Below, piece after piece: positions 24,923 through 33,807 of a stretch of DNA of 64,000 bases (positions within the stretch are counted from its first letter, which is position 1; each line of letters starts with the position of its first letter). The stretch comes from Kribbella pratensis (GTDB lineage: Bacteria; Actinomycetota; Actinomycetes; Propionibacteriales; Kribbellaceae): the NCBI RefSeq assembly GCF_004366075.1, contig NZ_SODU01000001.1, positions 2,377,134-2,441,133 of the forward strand, read 5' to 3'. The translations under genes were made by a program, and so were the position numbers. A model generated the notes under the pieces. It was not told the DNA's origin. It searched no databases and saw nothing but the letters and a program-made list of their open reading frames with translations.

Positions 24923-26279
24923 TCACGGCGCCGGCCGCCTTGGTCAGCAGCGCCGGGATGTCGGCCTTCGCGTTCCCCAGCACGGTTTGCACGACCGGAT
25001 CGAGCGCGGCGTACACCTCCTGAGCCTTCACCGGCGGCTCAGGAATGATCTTCTGGTCGGCCGCCACCTTGGTGTACGGCGCGAAGTTCTCCTGCGGCAC
25101 GTTGACGTACGGCTTGATCCACGACTGGTACGTCGACCACTGGTCGGCCGCGACCACCGGGAGGCCCGGCACACCGACGGGCAGCTTCGCTGCCACATTG
25201 TTCTTGGCGCTCGTCACGGCCGCGTCCTGGTTCACGTACTTGTTCAGGTAGGCGAACTTGATCCACTTGACCGCCGCCGCCTTCTCGGCGTCCGTCGCAT
25301 CCGGACTGACGATCTGGACGCTGCCACCGCTGAGCGTGCCGTGGTCACCGCCCTGCTGCGGCAACGAACCGATGCCGAACGCCGACGACTTCAGGCCGTT
25401 CGTCTGGACCAGCGTGCGGTACTGGTCGGGCGCCGCCATGTACATGCCGACCTTGCCGGCCGCGAACGCCTTGGAGATGCCGTCCATGTCGTAGAGCACC
25501 GCCTGGCCCATCGACTTGTCGGTCCACTTCATGTCGTGCAGCAGCTGCAGTGCGGCCTTGGACGGGGCGTCGTCGAACGTCGCCTTGCTGCCGTCCTCGT
25601 TCTCGATCGACCCGCCGAACGCGTAGGTCTGGGTGGTGAACATCCAGCCGCCGGTGTTGTTCGTGGTCATCTGCGCATAGCCGGCCTGCCCGGTCTTCTG
25701 CGTGATCGCCTTCGCGTCCGCCCGCAGCTCGTCCCAGGTCGCCGGCGGCTTGTCCGGGTCCAGTCCGGCCTTCGTGAACAGGTCGCGGTTGTAGATCAGC
25801 CCGATCGAGTACGCGGCGGTCGGTACGGCGTACACATTGCCGGACCGGTCCTGGGCGATCTTCAGGACGTTCGGGTTCAGCTCGTCGAGCAGGCCGTCGT
25901 CCTTGAGCACCTTGGTCAGGTCAGCGGCCTGCTTGCGGGCAATCAGGCCCTGCGGCTCGGTGAACGGCACATTCAGTACGTCGGGAAGCTGTCCGCCGGC
26001 CGCCTGCGCCTGGAACGTCGTCGCGTCCCAGACGGTCTCGACCGGGTTCAGCTTGATGTCCGGGTTGGCCTTCTGGAAGTCGGCCACCTTCTTGTCGAAG
26101 GACGCCCGGTTGGCGGGATCGGAACTGGACGGACGGTCACCGACCGTGAGTGTCACCTGCCCGGAGCCACCGGACGCAGCCGAGGAGGACGAGGGGGCGC
26201 TGGAGCAGGCCACCAGCCCTGCCAGCAGGACCAGGGAGGTCGTGAGCGCTGCGGTGGAACGGATCGGGGGTCGGTACAT
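24903..26279 (-). CDS. Sugar-binding lipoprotein of the ABC importer
   Basis: A 458-residue family 1 solute-binding protein. A lipoprotein signal with lipobox LVAC (Cys about 25) is followed by a Ser-rich linker and the binding domain (FDKKVADFQKANPDIKLNPV; GLIYNRDLFTKAGLDPDKPP is a typical hinge region). GAGGAG precedes ATG 26279, and a LacI-type palindrome lies about 50 bp upstream. It would capture an oligosaccharide released by the two secreted glycosidases. Confidence 0.88.
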   Translation of the reverse strand: MYRPPIRSTAALTTSLVLLAGLVACSSAPSSSSAASGGSGQVTLTVGDRPSSSDPANRASFDKKVADFQKANPDIKLNPVETVWDATTFQAQAAGGQLPDVLNVPFTEPQGLIARKQAADLTKVLKDDGLLDELNPNVLKIAQDRSGNVYAVPTAAYSIGLIYNRDLFTKAGLDPDKPPATWDELRADAKAITQKTGQAGYAQMTTNNTGGWMFTTQTYAFGGSIENEDGSKATFDDAPSKAALQLLHDMKWTDKSMGQAVLYDMDGISKAFAAGKVGMYMAAPDQYRTLVQTNGLKSSAFGIGSLPQQGGDHGTLSGGSVQIVSPDATDAEKAAAVKWIKFAYLNKYVNQDAAVTSAKNNVAAKLPVGVPGLPVVAADQWSTYQSWIKPYVNVPQENFAPYTKVAADQKIIPEPPVKAQEVYAALDPVVQTVLGNAKADIPALLTKAAGAVNAKLGR

Positions 26280-26328
26280 GCGAACTCCTCAGCGGGGATA
26301 GGGCGCGAGCGGCCGTTTCCGCAGAGTA

Positions 26329-26344
26329 GCGCAAGCGCTTTCGC
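26329..26344 (-). promoter_or_regulatory. LacI-type operator upstream of the ABC importer operon
   Basis: GCGCAAGCGCTTTCGC is a near-perfect palindrome 50 bp before the binding-protein start, related to the box at 21232-21247. Confidence 0.65.
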
Positions 26345-26386
26345 AAACACCAGACCCAACCTTAGGTTGGCCCTGTTGCGTCGCCG

Positions 26387-27154
26387 TCAGACCCGGTTGG
26401 CGAGGCGGTACTGGGAGGGAGATTGGCCCGTGTGGTTGCTGAACACGCGGCTGAGGTAGAAGGCGCTGCGGTACCCACAGCGCTCGGCGACCGCCTGCAG
26501 CGTGTCGTCGGTCTCGACGAGGAGCTCGCGCGCCTTCCGTATCCGGAGGCGGCGCAGGTAGAGGACCGGTGTGACGCCGTGAACCGCTCTGAATCGCCGT
26601 GAGAGCTGTGCGGGGCTGATACCGAGGACGGTCGCCAGACCGCCGAGCGAGAGGTCCGGTACGGCGAAGTGGTCGTGGATGTACGCCGTCGCACGTTCCA
26701 CCAACTCGTCCGCGGGTGCATCGTGGTGCGCGCGCAAAGTCATCAGGACGAGGTCCGTGACGACGTGAGCCGCGACCAGGTCCGCGTGACCGTCCGTTGC
26801 CTCGAGCATCGACAGGTCGGCGCGGAGACGGTCGAGATCCCGCACCCGCCGACAGCCGACGGGTGGCTCCAGTTCGGTACTGAAGCGAGCATGGAAGAAG
26901 GACACGGGCGTCTGCATCTTTCGCCGGAGCGTCCCGCCCGGCGGGCAGATCACGATGTCTCCGAACCTCGCCACCCCGGGCGGCGCCCCCGAAACCTCGA
27001 AGGCGAACGCTCCGCTCCGGGGCAACAGCAGACTCCAGGTCTCGTAGGTGTCGTACGTGAGACTGAAGCGGGCCCGGCGCGGCGCGAGCAGGTAGCCGTC
27101 GAGCGTCAGCACGGCAAGAAAGTACATGCTCATGCCCGGATCCGCCATGTCCAT
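26387..27154 (-). CDS. AraC-family transcriptional regulator
   Basis: About 255 residues. The N-terminal cupin-like sensor part includes GDIVICPPGGTLRRK; the C-terminal AraC domain (about 155-250) has two helix-turn-helix motifs (SLGGLATVLGISPAQLSRRF and DTLQAVAERCGYRSAFYLSR). Possible starts are ATG 27154, 27148 and 27133; none has a strong ribosome site. The frame runs far upstream, but that part is antisense to the oxidoreductase. The divergent oxidoreductase begins 30 bp away, so this protein most likely controls that gene and the glycosidase behind it. Confidence 0.85.
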   Translation of the reverse strand: MDMADPGMSMYFLAVLTLDGYLLAPRRARFSLTYDTYETWSLLLPRSGAFAFEVSGAPPGVARFGDIVICPPGGTLRRKMQTPVSFFHARFSTELEPPVGCRRVRDLDRLRADLSMLEATDGHADLVAAHVVTDLVLMTLRAHHDAPADELVERATAYIHDHFAVPDLSLGGLATVLGISPAQLSRRFRAVHGVTPVLYLRRLRIRKARELLVETDDTLQAVAERCGYRSAFYLSRVFSNHTGQSPSQYRLANRV

Positions 27155-27184
27155 GAGGGTTCGCAGAGCGCCAGAGTGCAGGTC

Positions 27185-28729
27185 ATGGTCGATGTCTGTG
27201 TCTACGGAGGTACCCCCGCGGGTTGCGTTGCCGCGATGACCGCTCATCAGGAAGGCGCATCGGTCGTCCTGATCGAGCCGAGTCGATGGCTCGGCGGCAT
27301 GCTCAGCGCCGGTATCAAGCCGGCCCAGGACTGCCCGATCCCGGCAGCCGTCGGCGGTCTCACCAGTACGACGGTCTTCGGGTTCGGCAACAACCCTCAC
27401 GACGTCCAGCGCGCATTCCAGGACTGGGTCGCCGGTGCGGGCATCGAGGTGATCTTCGAGCACCGCGCCCGTTCCGTCACCCGCGACGGCAACCGCATCA
27501 CCGCCATCCACCTGGAGACCTCGGGACCGGACAAGTGGGGCGCTCCACTCCCGGCCTCGGAGTCCGTGCCCGGCGGCGACGTCCGCGCGGCAGTCTTCAT
27601 CGACGCGTCGTACGAGGGCGATCTGATGGCACTCGCCGGCGTCCCCTACCGCACCGGGCGCGAGGCGCGCGATGCCTACGGTGAAGACCTGGCCGGCGTC
27701 CACCCGGTCACCAACTGGACGCCGATCGACCCGTACGTGGTGCCCGGAGACAGCACCAGCGGACTGCTCCCCCTCCTCGAGCCGGACCACGGTCTGCCCA
27801 TAGGCGCGGCCGACGACTACACGCAGGCATACAACTACCGCTTCTACGTCACGACCGACCCGGCTCGCCGCGCGGACCTCACTCCGCCCGACGGCTACTC
27901 CCCTGCCGACTACGAGCTGGTACGACGCTATGTCGAGCACCTCGGTCCGAACCTCGAAGCCCTCCGCGGGATCTTCCCCGGATGGATCAACTCGGGTGAG
28001 TACAACTATCAGCGCGCATCCCTGATCACCAACGCTCCGCTCGGAGTGAGCCGCGCGTACCAGAACGGCAACTGGGACGACCGGTCCCGGATCTGGCGCC
28101 ACCACATCGACTACCTGCGCGGACTCCACCACTTCCTGTCGACCGATCCCGCCGTACCGGCAGAGTTCCGCGCGGAAACAGCGGCGTACGGCCTCGATGC
28201 GAGCGTCTTTCCGGAGACCGAAGGCTGGCCGCCGCAACTGTATGTGCGGGCGGCGCGACGCCTCGACGGCGTCTACACCGTCACACACGACGACGTGAGC
28301 AACCAGACCCGTCCGGGCGACGGCATCGGCCTCGCGCTCTTCGGCGTGGACGTCTATCCGGTACGACGGATCCCGGACCGCGACCCGGAGACCGGGCAGC
28401 TCGGCGTGGCGACCGAAGGCGACATGTTCATCGGCGGTCACCTCGGCACCGGCCATCCGTACCCCGTTCCCTACCGGGCCATCACGCCGAGAAGGGCCGA
28501 TTGCGGCAACCTTCTGGTTCCGGTCTGCCTGTCGGCCTCCCACATCGGTTATGCCGCGACACGCATGGAGCCGGTCTTCTGCGTGCTGGCCGAATCCGCG
28601 GCCGTCGCGGCGGTGCAGTCACTCCGCGCGCAGACCGACGTACAGAACCTCGACATCGCCGACCTCCAGAACCGGCTCGTCGACCGGGGGCAGGTCATCA
28701 CGTGGAACACCTTTGACGGGGCCCGATGA
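27185..28729 (+). CDS. FAD-dependent oxidoreductase (FAD_oxidored family)
   Basis: About 514 residues from ATG 27185. The FAD-binding Rossmann start is VYGGTPAGCVAAMTAHQEG with EPSRWLGGMLSAG next, the pattern of the FAD_oxidored/xanthan-lyase-associated family found beside sugar genes. A second FAD contact block near the end is NLLVPVCLSASHIGYAATRMEP. No signal peptide is seen. The stop overlaps the start of the glycosidase gene (ATGATG), indicating coupling. The reaction is probably oxidation or reduction of a sugar or inositol; unproven. Confidence 0.8.
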   Translation: MVDVCVYGGTPAGCVAAMTAHQEGASVVLIEPSRWLGGMLSAGIKPAQDCPIPAAVGGLTSTTVFGFGNNPHDVQRAFQDWVAGAGIEVIFEHRARSVTRDGNRITAIHLETSGPDKWGAPLPASESVPGGDVRAAVFIDASYEGDLMALAGVPYRTGREARDAYGEDLAGVHPVTNWTPIDPYVVPGDSTSGLLPLLEPDHGLPIGAADDYTQAYNYRFYVTTDPARRADLTPPDGYSPADYELVRRYVEHLGPNLEALRGIFPGWINSGEYNYQRASLITNAPLGVSRAYQNGNWDDRSRIWRHHIDYLRGLHHFLSTDPAVPAEFRAETAAYGLDASVFPETEGWPPQLYVRAARRLDGVYTVTHDDVSNQTRPGDGIGLALFGVDVYPVRRIPDRDPETGQLGVATEGDMFIGGHLGTGHPYPVPYRAITPRRADCGNLLVPVCLSASHIGYAATRMEPVFCVLAESAAVAAVQSLRAQTDVQNLDIADLQNRLVDRGQVITWNTFDGAR

Positions 28730-29870
28730 TGGCCCCGGACCGGCCCGCCTTCGGGGTCAACTATGTGCCGCGCGAGCAATGGTGGAGCGCCTGGCTGGAC
28801 TTCGACGAGAACTCGATCGCCGACGATCTGACCGCGATCTCCGCGCTCGGCTGCGACCACATTCGCATCCAATGCCTGTGGCCGGTCTTCCAGCCCTTCC
28901 CGACCTCCGTGTCGGCCAGCGCGATGTCTCGGCTGTCCATCGTGCTCGACCGCGCGCACGACGTTGGCCTGGATGTCTGGGTCACCGTCCTGAACGGGTT
29001 CCTCTCCGGCTGGGTCTTCCGTCCTCCGTGGCTACCGAAGCACAACCTCTTCACCGACCCACTGGCGATCTCCGCCGCCCAGCTCCTGCTCCGCGAAGTC
29101 GCCGAGCTCGTGTCCGGTCACCCAGCCGGCGCCGGCATCGACCTCGGCAACGAACCGAACATGTTGGTCGGCTACGAACCACAGACCGTCACCCAGGAGG
29201 ACCTGGACAGCTGGGCGCGCGCCCTGATCGGGACCGTACGATCCGCGGCGCCGGACCTGCCCGTCGTCCTCGGCGCGGACCACCAGCCGTGGACCACCGA
29301 CAAGATCGGTTTCAGGCGGCCCTCCTCGCCAACGAACCCGACATCACCACCGTCCACGCCTGGCCCTACTTCAGCGGCTTCCTCGACCACTTCGGCGAGA
29401 ACAACGACCTGGCCTGGTCGATCGGCGCGTACCTCGCCCAGGTCGCGGCGGCACATCAAACCACCCCACGGCCGATCTGGGTGCAGGAAATCGGCATCGC
29501 CCCGGAATGGGTCTCCGACGTCGCCGTCGAGGACGCCGCTGAACAACTGATCCGTCAGGCCCTGTCGGTTCCCGGAGTCTCCGGATTGTCCTGGTGGGCA
29601 TCGCACGACATCCGACCCGATCACGGCGGCTTCGCGCCACTCGAGTACGACCTCGGTCTGCTCGACGTACACAACCGCGTCAAGCCCGTCGGACACCGCT
29701 TCGCCGACGTCACCGCCGACCTCCGAAAGACAGCAGACCGCCAGCGCAACCTCGCCCCGGCACCGGTCCTCCTACCTCGCGACACCCCGGCAGACCTCCA
29801 GTTCGCAACCCAATGGGCCGCGAAGTGGTCGAACGGCCAACCACCACAAGTCCTCATCGAACCCGCCTGA
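28726..29870 (+). pseudogene. GH5-like cytosolic glycosidase with a frameshift
   Basis: The gene starts at ATG 28726, overlapping the oxidoreductase stop. Up to about 29308 it reads a clan GH-A barrel (FGVNYVPREQWWSAWLDFDE; acid/base Glu in GIDLGNEPNML). After DKIGF the match continues in another frame as FQAALLANEPDITTVHAWPY and later PIWVQEIGIAPEWV, with the nucleophile Glu, ending at TGA 29870. One base appears missing in the sequence around 29305-29312. With it restored the protein would be about 380 residues without a signal peptide. It is either a recent frameshift mutation or a sequencing error; the codons on both sides remain well conserved. Confidence 0.75.
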
Positions 29871-29910
29871 GACGGCCCACAGCTCCTTCCCGAGCAGGGA
29901 ATGGCCTCTA

Positions 29911-29930
29911 TCGCCAATGGGTACTGGCGA
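29911..29930. repeat. Short inverted repeat after the glycosidase gene
   Basis: TCGCCA (29911-29916) and TGGCGA (29925-29930) pair around an 8-base loop, 41 bp after the glycosidase stop and just before a gene remnant. It could be a weak terminator or an operator. Confidence 0.3.
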
Positions 29931-29958
29931 AATAGGCGACTGAGGTCGCGGAGGAATC

Positions 29959-30090
29959 ATGAGCCACATGCACAGGGCGGGTGGCTGATCGGCATCGGCA
30001 TCGTGGGAGCCCTTCTCGCGGCCCTCTTCGGGGTGATGGATCTGCTGGCGATCCCCCGGGGGACACCGGCGTTCCGGACCGCGGTCGTGT
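29959..30090 (+). pseudogene. Remnant of a DUF2231 membrane protein gene
   Basis: GGAGGA and ATG 29959 begin MSHMHRAGG, which meets a stop; in the next frame follows WLIGIGIVGALLAALFGVMD and LLAIPRGTPAFRTAV, a DUF2231-type membrane segment. The start and one membrane helix remain, the rest is lost, and the join is out of frame. No working product is expected. Confidence 0.5.
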
Positions 30091-30102
30091 CGGCCTGCTG
30101 GG

Positions 30103-30894
30103 TCAGCTCGGCTTGACCGCCAGCGTCGCGAAATAGTGCGACATGTACTGAGCGGATGCGTCGGACTGGTGCGGTGCTTCGGCGAAGCCGGTGAGGACGA
30201 ACCCCGCGGCGAGCTGCCCGCCGATCTGGGCGGTGAGGGTGTGGCTGTATTCAAGAGCGGCATCCGCGCCGAACTTCGTGGCGCGTTCCTCGGCCGAGTA
30301 CTGCGTGACATCGCTGTACGGCAGCTTGTGCACGACGATCAGCTCGCCGCGCTCGTCGAGCGCCTCGTGGTCGAACAAGTACACATCGGGGTTGAGGAAG
30401 CCCGCGAGCAGGCTTCCGCCCGGTCGCAGGACCCGGAAGCACTCCCGCCACACCGGTGCCAAGTCCGGTACGAACAGGTTGGAGACCGGATGGAACACGA
30501 CGTCGAATGTCGCGTCGCCGAAGGCGCTGAGGTCGCTCATGTCGCCCAGGACGGTGCGCAGCTCGAGTCCGTCGCGCGCCGCCACCATCTGGTCCTGGCC
30601 GAGCTGGCCGGGTGAGTTGTCGAACACGGTGACCCGCGCGCCTGCGGCGGCAAGGATCGGACCCTGCTGGCCACCGCCGGAGGCCAGACACAACACGTCC
30701 TTGCCGGTCAGGTCCGTCGGCAGCCAGGAGCGGTCGACCGGCTCATGCCCGATGAGAACAATCGACCAGTCGCCCCTTCGGGCGCGCTCGACTTCCTCAG
30801 TAGTCACCGGCGTCGACCACTCGTTGCCCTCTTGGACATACTTGTCCCAGGCTGCCCGATTGTGGGCAACGGGGTCGACAACATCGTCCTGCAC
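30103..30894 (-). CDS. Class I SAM-dependent methyltransferase
   Basis: A 263-residue protein from GTG 30894, with GGGAG upstream. Motif I is VLCLASGGGQQGPILAAAGA, with VTVFDNSPGQL following; motif II region is FDVVFHPVSNLFVPDL; VLRPGGSLLAGF is the post-motif strand. The C-terminal SDASAQYMSHYFATLAVK matches a group of actinobacterial methyltransferases of unknown acceptor. The hemerythrin gene is divergent. Confidence 0.85.
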   Translation of the reverse strand: MQDDVVDPVAHNRAAWDKYVQEGNEWSTPVTTEEVERARRGDWSIVLIGHEPVDRSWLPTDLTGKDVLCLASGGGQQGPILAAAGARVTVFDNSPGQLGQDQMVAARDGLELRTVLGDMSDLSAFGDATFDVVFHPVSNLFVPDLAPVWRECFRVLRPGGSLLAGFLNPDVYLFDHEALDERGELIVVHKLPYSDVTQYSAEERATKFGADAALEYSHTLTAQIGGQLAAGFVLTGFAEAPHQSDASAQYMSHYFATLAVKPS

Positions 30895-31031
30895 GTTCAA
30901 CTCCCTGTGACAGCCAAGCGGACACCTGCGGTACTGACACTTCGGTGCTGGCCAACACGATCGCAGGTGCTCCATGGCTGCATAGAGCCGGGTACTGGGT
31001 GATCACCACAACGGGTGAAAGGACGAATGAG

Positions 31032-31589
31032 ATGGCCAGTGACGTTGTCGATCTGATCATGCAGGACCACCGTGAGGTCGAGCGACTGTTCGACGAGCTC
31101 AAGGACAGCCCCGAGAAGCGTCCGAACCTGCTGCCGGTGCTGACCACGTTGCTCACCGCTCACAGCCGCGCCGAAGAGGCGGAGGTCTACCCGGTCGCGG
31201 CCGCCGAGGCCGGCGAGAAGGAAGAGGTCTCGCACAGTCAGCAGGAGCACATCGAGGCCGACCAGTTGCTGGCGAAACTCGCCGCGACCGATCCGGAATC
31301 GGACCAGTTCGACCAGGTTCTGCAGAACCTCATCGACGCGGTGTCGCACCACGTCGAGGAGGAAGAGACCAAGGTTCTGCCTGGTATGCGGTCCAACCTG
31401 TCCGACGAACGCCGTACCGAGCTCGGCGAAGCCTTCGTTGCCAGCCGCAAACAACACCTCGGCGAGCAACCCGGCGACATGACCCGCGAACAACTCGCCC
31501 AGCAAGCCGGAAACGCGGGCATCTCCGGCACCTCGGGCCTGAGCAAGGACGAACTCCAGAAGAAGGTCGAGAAAGAAGCCGAGAGCTGA
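31032..31589 (+). CDS. Hemerythrin domain protein with Rho_N-like tail
   Basis: A 185-residue protein. The hemerythrin/HHE domain (about 1-140) shows the iron-ligand His residues in MQDHREVERLF, AHSRAEEAEVYP, QQEHIEADQLL and SHHVEEEETKVLP. The tail (about 150-183: MTREQLAQQAGNAGISGTSG, SKDELQKKVEK) resembles the helical Rho N-terminal/SAP-type motif. Such proteins bind a di-iron centre and are thought to sense oxygen, nitric oxide or iron. The Rho_N-like tail may bind nucleic acid; this is inference. Confidence 0.85.
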   Translation: MASDVVDLIMQDHREVERLFDELKDSPEKRPNLLPVLTTLLTAHSRAEEAEVYPVAAAEAGEKEEVSHSQQEHIEADQLLAKLAATDPESDQFDQVLQNLIDAVSHHVEEEETKVLPGMRSNLSDERRTELGEAFVASRKQHLGEQPGDMTREQLAQQAGNAGISGTSGLSKDELQKKVEKEAES

Positions 31590-31593
31590 GGCG

Positions 31594-32337
31594 TCAGCTG
31601 AGTTCCGACCGGGCCAGACGGAGGAAGGCTTTGAGGCCGGCTATTACTTCCTGGTTGTCGGTGAGGCGGGTCAGGAAGTGTTCGAACTGGCGGGCGTGAG
31701 CGTCCACCTTGGCGTGCAAGGCTCTGTCTCGGGCCGTGGCGCCGGCTTCGGCGGTCGCGAGGCTTTGCTCCAGGTGAGTGAGGCGGCGGCGTTGATCGTC
31801 TGATGCGTCGTGCAGGGTCTCGAGGTCGGCCTTCATGGTGTCCAGGCGGCGAAGGGTTTCGATCACGTCGTCGCGGGGGTGCTTGACGTCTTGCAGCATG
31901 GTGGTCATCCGCTCGCGCAGGTAGCCGAAGTAGGCGCCGGCCGGGCGGAAGAACGAGCTGACCAGGTAGAGGCCGGCCAGGTAGTAGCCGATCGCACCGT
32001 CGGACAGATAGGTGATCAGGGCAACGAGTGCCGCCGACACCAGGTGCGACCCCACCGCGAACCAGCGCATTCGGGAGGCGATGCGTCGTGCCTCCGGCTC
32101 CCGGTCGGCCGGTACGTCGATGCCGCGGTCACGGCTCGTCCGGATCTCGTGAATCAGCGCGTGCGCCTGGAAATAAAGGTTCCACGGCACAGTCAGCAGC
32201 AGAATCAACCAGAGCAGGCACAGTACGCCGAGGAACAACGACAGGATCTCCTGGAGTGGTACGTCGGCGATCGCGACCAGCACGACCGCGACAATCGTGA
32301 CGACCACGGCACCGCAGAACACCCAGATCTTCGACAT
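31594..32337 (-). CDS. Membrane protein with cytoplasmic coiled coil
   Basis: About 247 residues, ATG 32337 (another ATG 24 bases earlier is possible; neither has a strong ribosome site). There are about four hydrophobic segments: VFCGAVVVTIVAVVLVAI, ILSLFLGVLCLLWLILLL, HLVSAALVALITYL and GYYLAGLYLVSSFF. The C-terminal ~100 residues are charged and helical with heptad-like spacing (ETLRRLDTMKADLETLHDAS, HLEQSLATAEAGATARDRAL). No family is recognised. It could be a scaffold at the membrane. Confidence 0.65.
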   Translation of the reverse strand: MSKIWVFCGAVVVTIVAVVLVAIADVPLQEILSLFLGVLCLLWLILLLTVPWNLYFQAHALIHEIRTSRDRGIDVPADREPEARRIASRMRWFAVGSHLVSAALVALITYLSDGAIGYYLAGLYLVSSFFRPAGAYFGYLRERMTTMLQDVKHPRDDVIETLRRLDTMKADLETLHDASDDQRRRLTHLEQSLATAEAGATARDRALHAKVDAHARQFEHFLTRLTDNQEVIAGLKAFLRLARSELS

Positions 32338-32430
32338 ACCCAGCAGACTGCCCGGCCCCACCGCCCCCGGAATCGGTACTACTACTCAGCCGGGCGGAAG
32401 AAAGTTGTGGGCTGCGAGGTTGAGGCCCGT

Positions 32431-33201
32431 GTGACTACTCTTGTCGACCGCGCCGTCGCGGCGCTGCGTGCCAACCACGATGCCCTCGCTGCGTTGGTGC
32501 CGACCTTGTCCGAGCAACAGTTGAGGGCCCGCAGCGGGGCGACGGAGTGGACCGTCGCTCAGGCGCTCTCGCACCTCGGCAGCGGTGCCGAGATCTCTCG
32601 CAAACCGATCGCGATCGCCGCAGGCGAGCAGGTCGACGCCGAGGACAACCAGGCGATCTGGGCCCGCTGGGACGCCTCGTCGCCGGCCGACCAGGCGGCC
32701 GCGTTCGTCAAACACAACGCGGCGTACCTCGACACCGTCGACGGGCTCAGTCCCGAGCAGCGTGATCGCCAGATCGACCTGGGCATTCTGCCGCAGCCGG
32801 TGCCGCTGGTGGTCGCGCTCGGCCTGCGGCTGAACGAGGTCGCCAACCATTCCTGGGATGTACGTGTCGGAGTCGACCCGTCGGCGACCTTGGATCCGGA
32901 CTCGGCCGAGCTGCTCATCGAGCTCTTCAGCGGGCCCCTGGGTTTCCTCCTCGGTCTCTCCGGCAAGGCCGACCAGCTGGAGCAGGAGGTCCGTCTGGCG
33001 ATCCCAGGCGGCGGTATCGAGATCACCGACACGGTCACCGTGACCAACGCGGTCGGCGACCCGACGGCCACTTTCGAAGGTCCCGCAGAGGCCGTAGTGC
33101 GGCTGCTGACCGGCCGGCTCGGCACCGAGCACGCCGCGGGTGTGAGCGTGACCGGCAACGTCACACTCGACGAGCTCCGAAAGGTCTTCCCCGGCTACTA
33201 G
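32431..33201 (+). CDS. Mycothiol-dependent maleylpyruvate isomerase family protein
   Basis: A 256-residue protein from GTG 32431. It has the DinB-like four-helix domain (VAALRANHDALAALVPTLSE; EWTVAQALSHLGSGAE; LNEVANHSWDVRVG) with His residues placed to bind a metal, and the C-terminal MDMPI domain typical of TIGR03083. Family members use mycothiol, which is confined to actinobacteria. The specific reaction is unknown. Its stop shares the palindrome CTAG with the stop of the converging gene at 33198. Confidence 0.8.
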   Translation: MTTLVDRAVAALRANHDALAALVPTLSEQQLRARSGATEWTVAQALSHLGSGAEISRKPIAIAAGEQVDAEDNQAIWARWDASSPADQAAAFVKHNAAYLDTVDGLSPEQRDRQIDLGILPQPVPLVVALGLRLNEVANHSWDVRVGVDPSATLDPDSAELLIELFSGPLGFLLGLSGKADQLEQEVRLAIPGGGIEITDTVTVTNAVGDPTATFEGPAEAVVRLLTGRLGTEHAAGVSVTGNVTLDELRKVFPGY

Positions 33202-33593
33202 TCGGTGACGGCACCGCCGGAACCCGTCTCCTGGTCGTCGGGCTGGGACTGCTCCCGGCTGTCTTGGGTCAGATTGCTCCGGTCGTCGGCGGCCGAGGTC
33301 CGGTCGCCTTTCGAATCCTGCCGATCCAGGCCGGCCGACATCCTGGACTTGTACCCAGGGCTGTAATCGGCGTCACCGAGGAACGAGTCCAGGCTGGCGG
33401 CTCGGTCGCGCGCATCCGCAGCCACGTCGCGCTCGTCAGCCCGCTCGTCGCGCTCCTCGGCGGCCTCGAGGATGGCTCGGTTCTTCCGGTCACGGAGCAG
33501 CGCCGCAGACTCCTTGTCCTCGACGGCTCTTTCGCGCGTCTCCAGCTCCGCCTCTCGCAGATCGGCGAGATCTGCCCGCTCGTCGGCGCTCAC
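33198..33593 (-). CDS. Highly charged low-complexity protein
   Basis: A 131-residue protein from GTG 33593. It is rich in Asp, Glu and Arg with repeated RAD/ERD patterns (EERDERADERDVAADARDRA), probably an extended helix or disordered. Similar tracts occur as linkers in actinobacterial sensory proteins, but no domain is present here. No ribosome site is clear, so the start is uncertain. The 214-bp stretch from 33594 to 33807 to its left in transcription shows no gene I recognise, only a GC palindrome at 33744-33755. Confidence 0.5.
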   Translation of the reverse strand: MSADERADLADLREAELETRERAVEDKESAALLRDRKNRAILEAAEERDERADERDVAADARDRAASLDSFLGDADYSPGYKSRMSAGLDRQDSKGDRTSAADDRSNLTQDSREQSQPDDQETGSGGAVTD

Positions 33594-33807
33594 CGGAACA
33601 TCATCGGCCGCAGTAAAGGTGTGGGTAGCACATCCATCGCTTCCCTCTCATCGGCACTGCGCGCTGCCTGCAGGTCATGAACTAGATGCTCACGGTCACT
33701 GCCAATCGCACACTGTCCTCCCACACTACGCCCGCGGCGCTCCCCCGGCGCCGGGCTCGGAAGAACAGCCAACAGACACGGCCTGCAGCAGCCCAACCTT
33801 CAGCAAG

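Noticed and set aside
26387..28543. Very long minus-strand frame extending the AraC gene upstream
   Set aside because: The upstream 460 codons are antisense to the FAD oxidoreductase and of odd composition; the AraC protein begins near 27154.
33744..33755. CCCGGCGCCGGG palindrome in the gap at 33.6-33.8 kb
   Set aside because: Such GC palindromes are expected by chance in this composition and it is not placed like an operator or terminator of a known gene.
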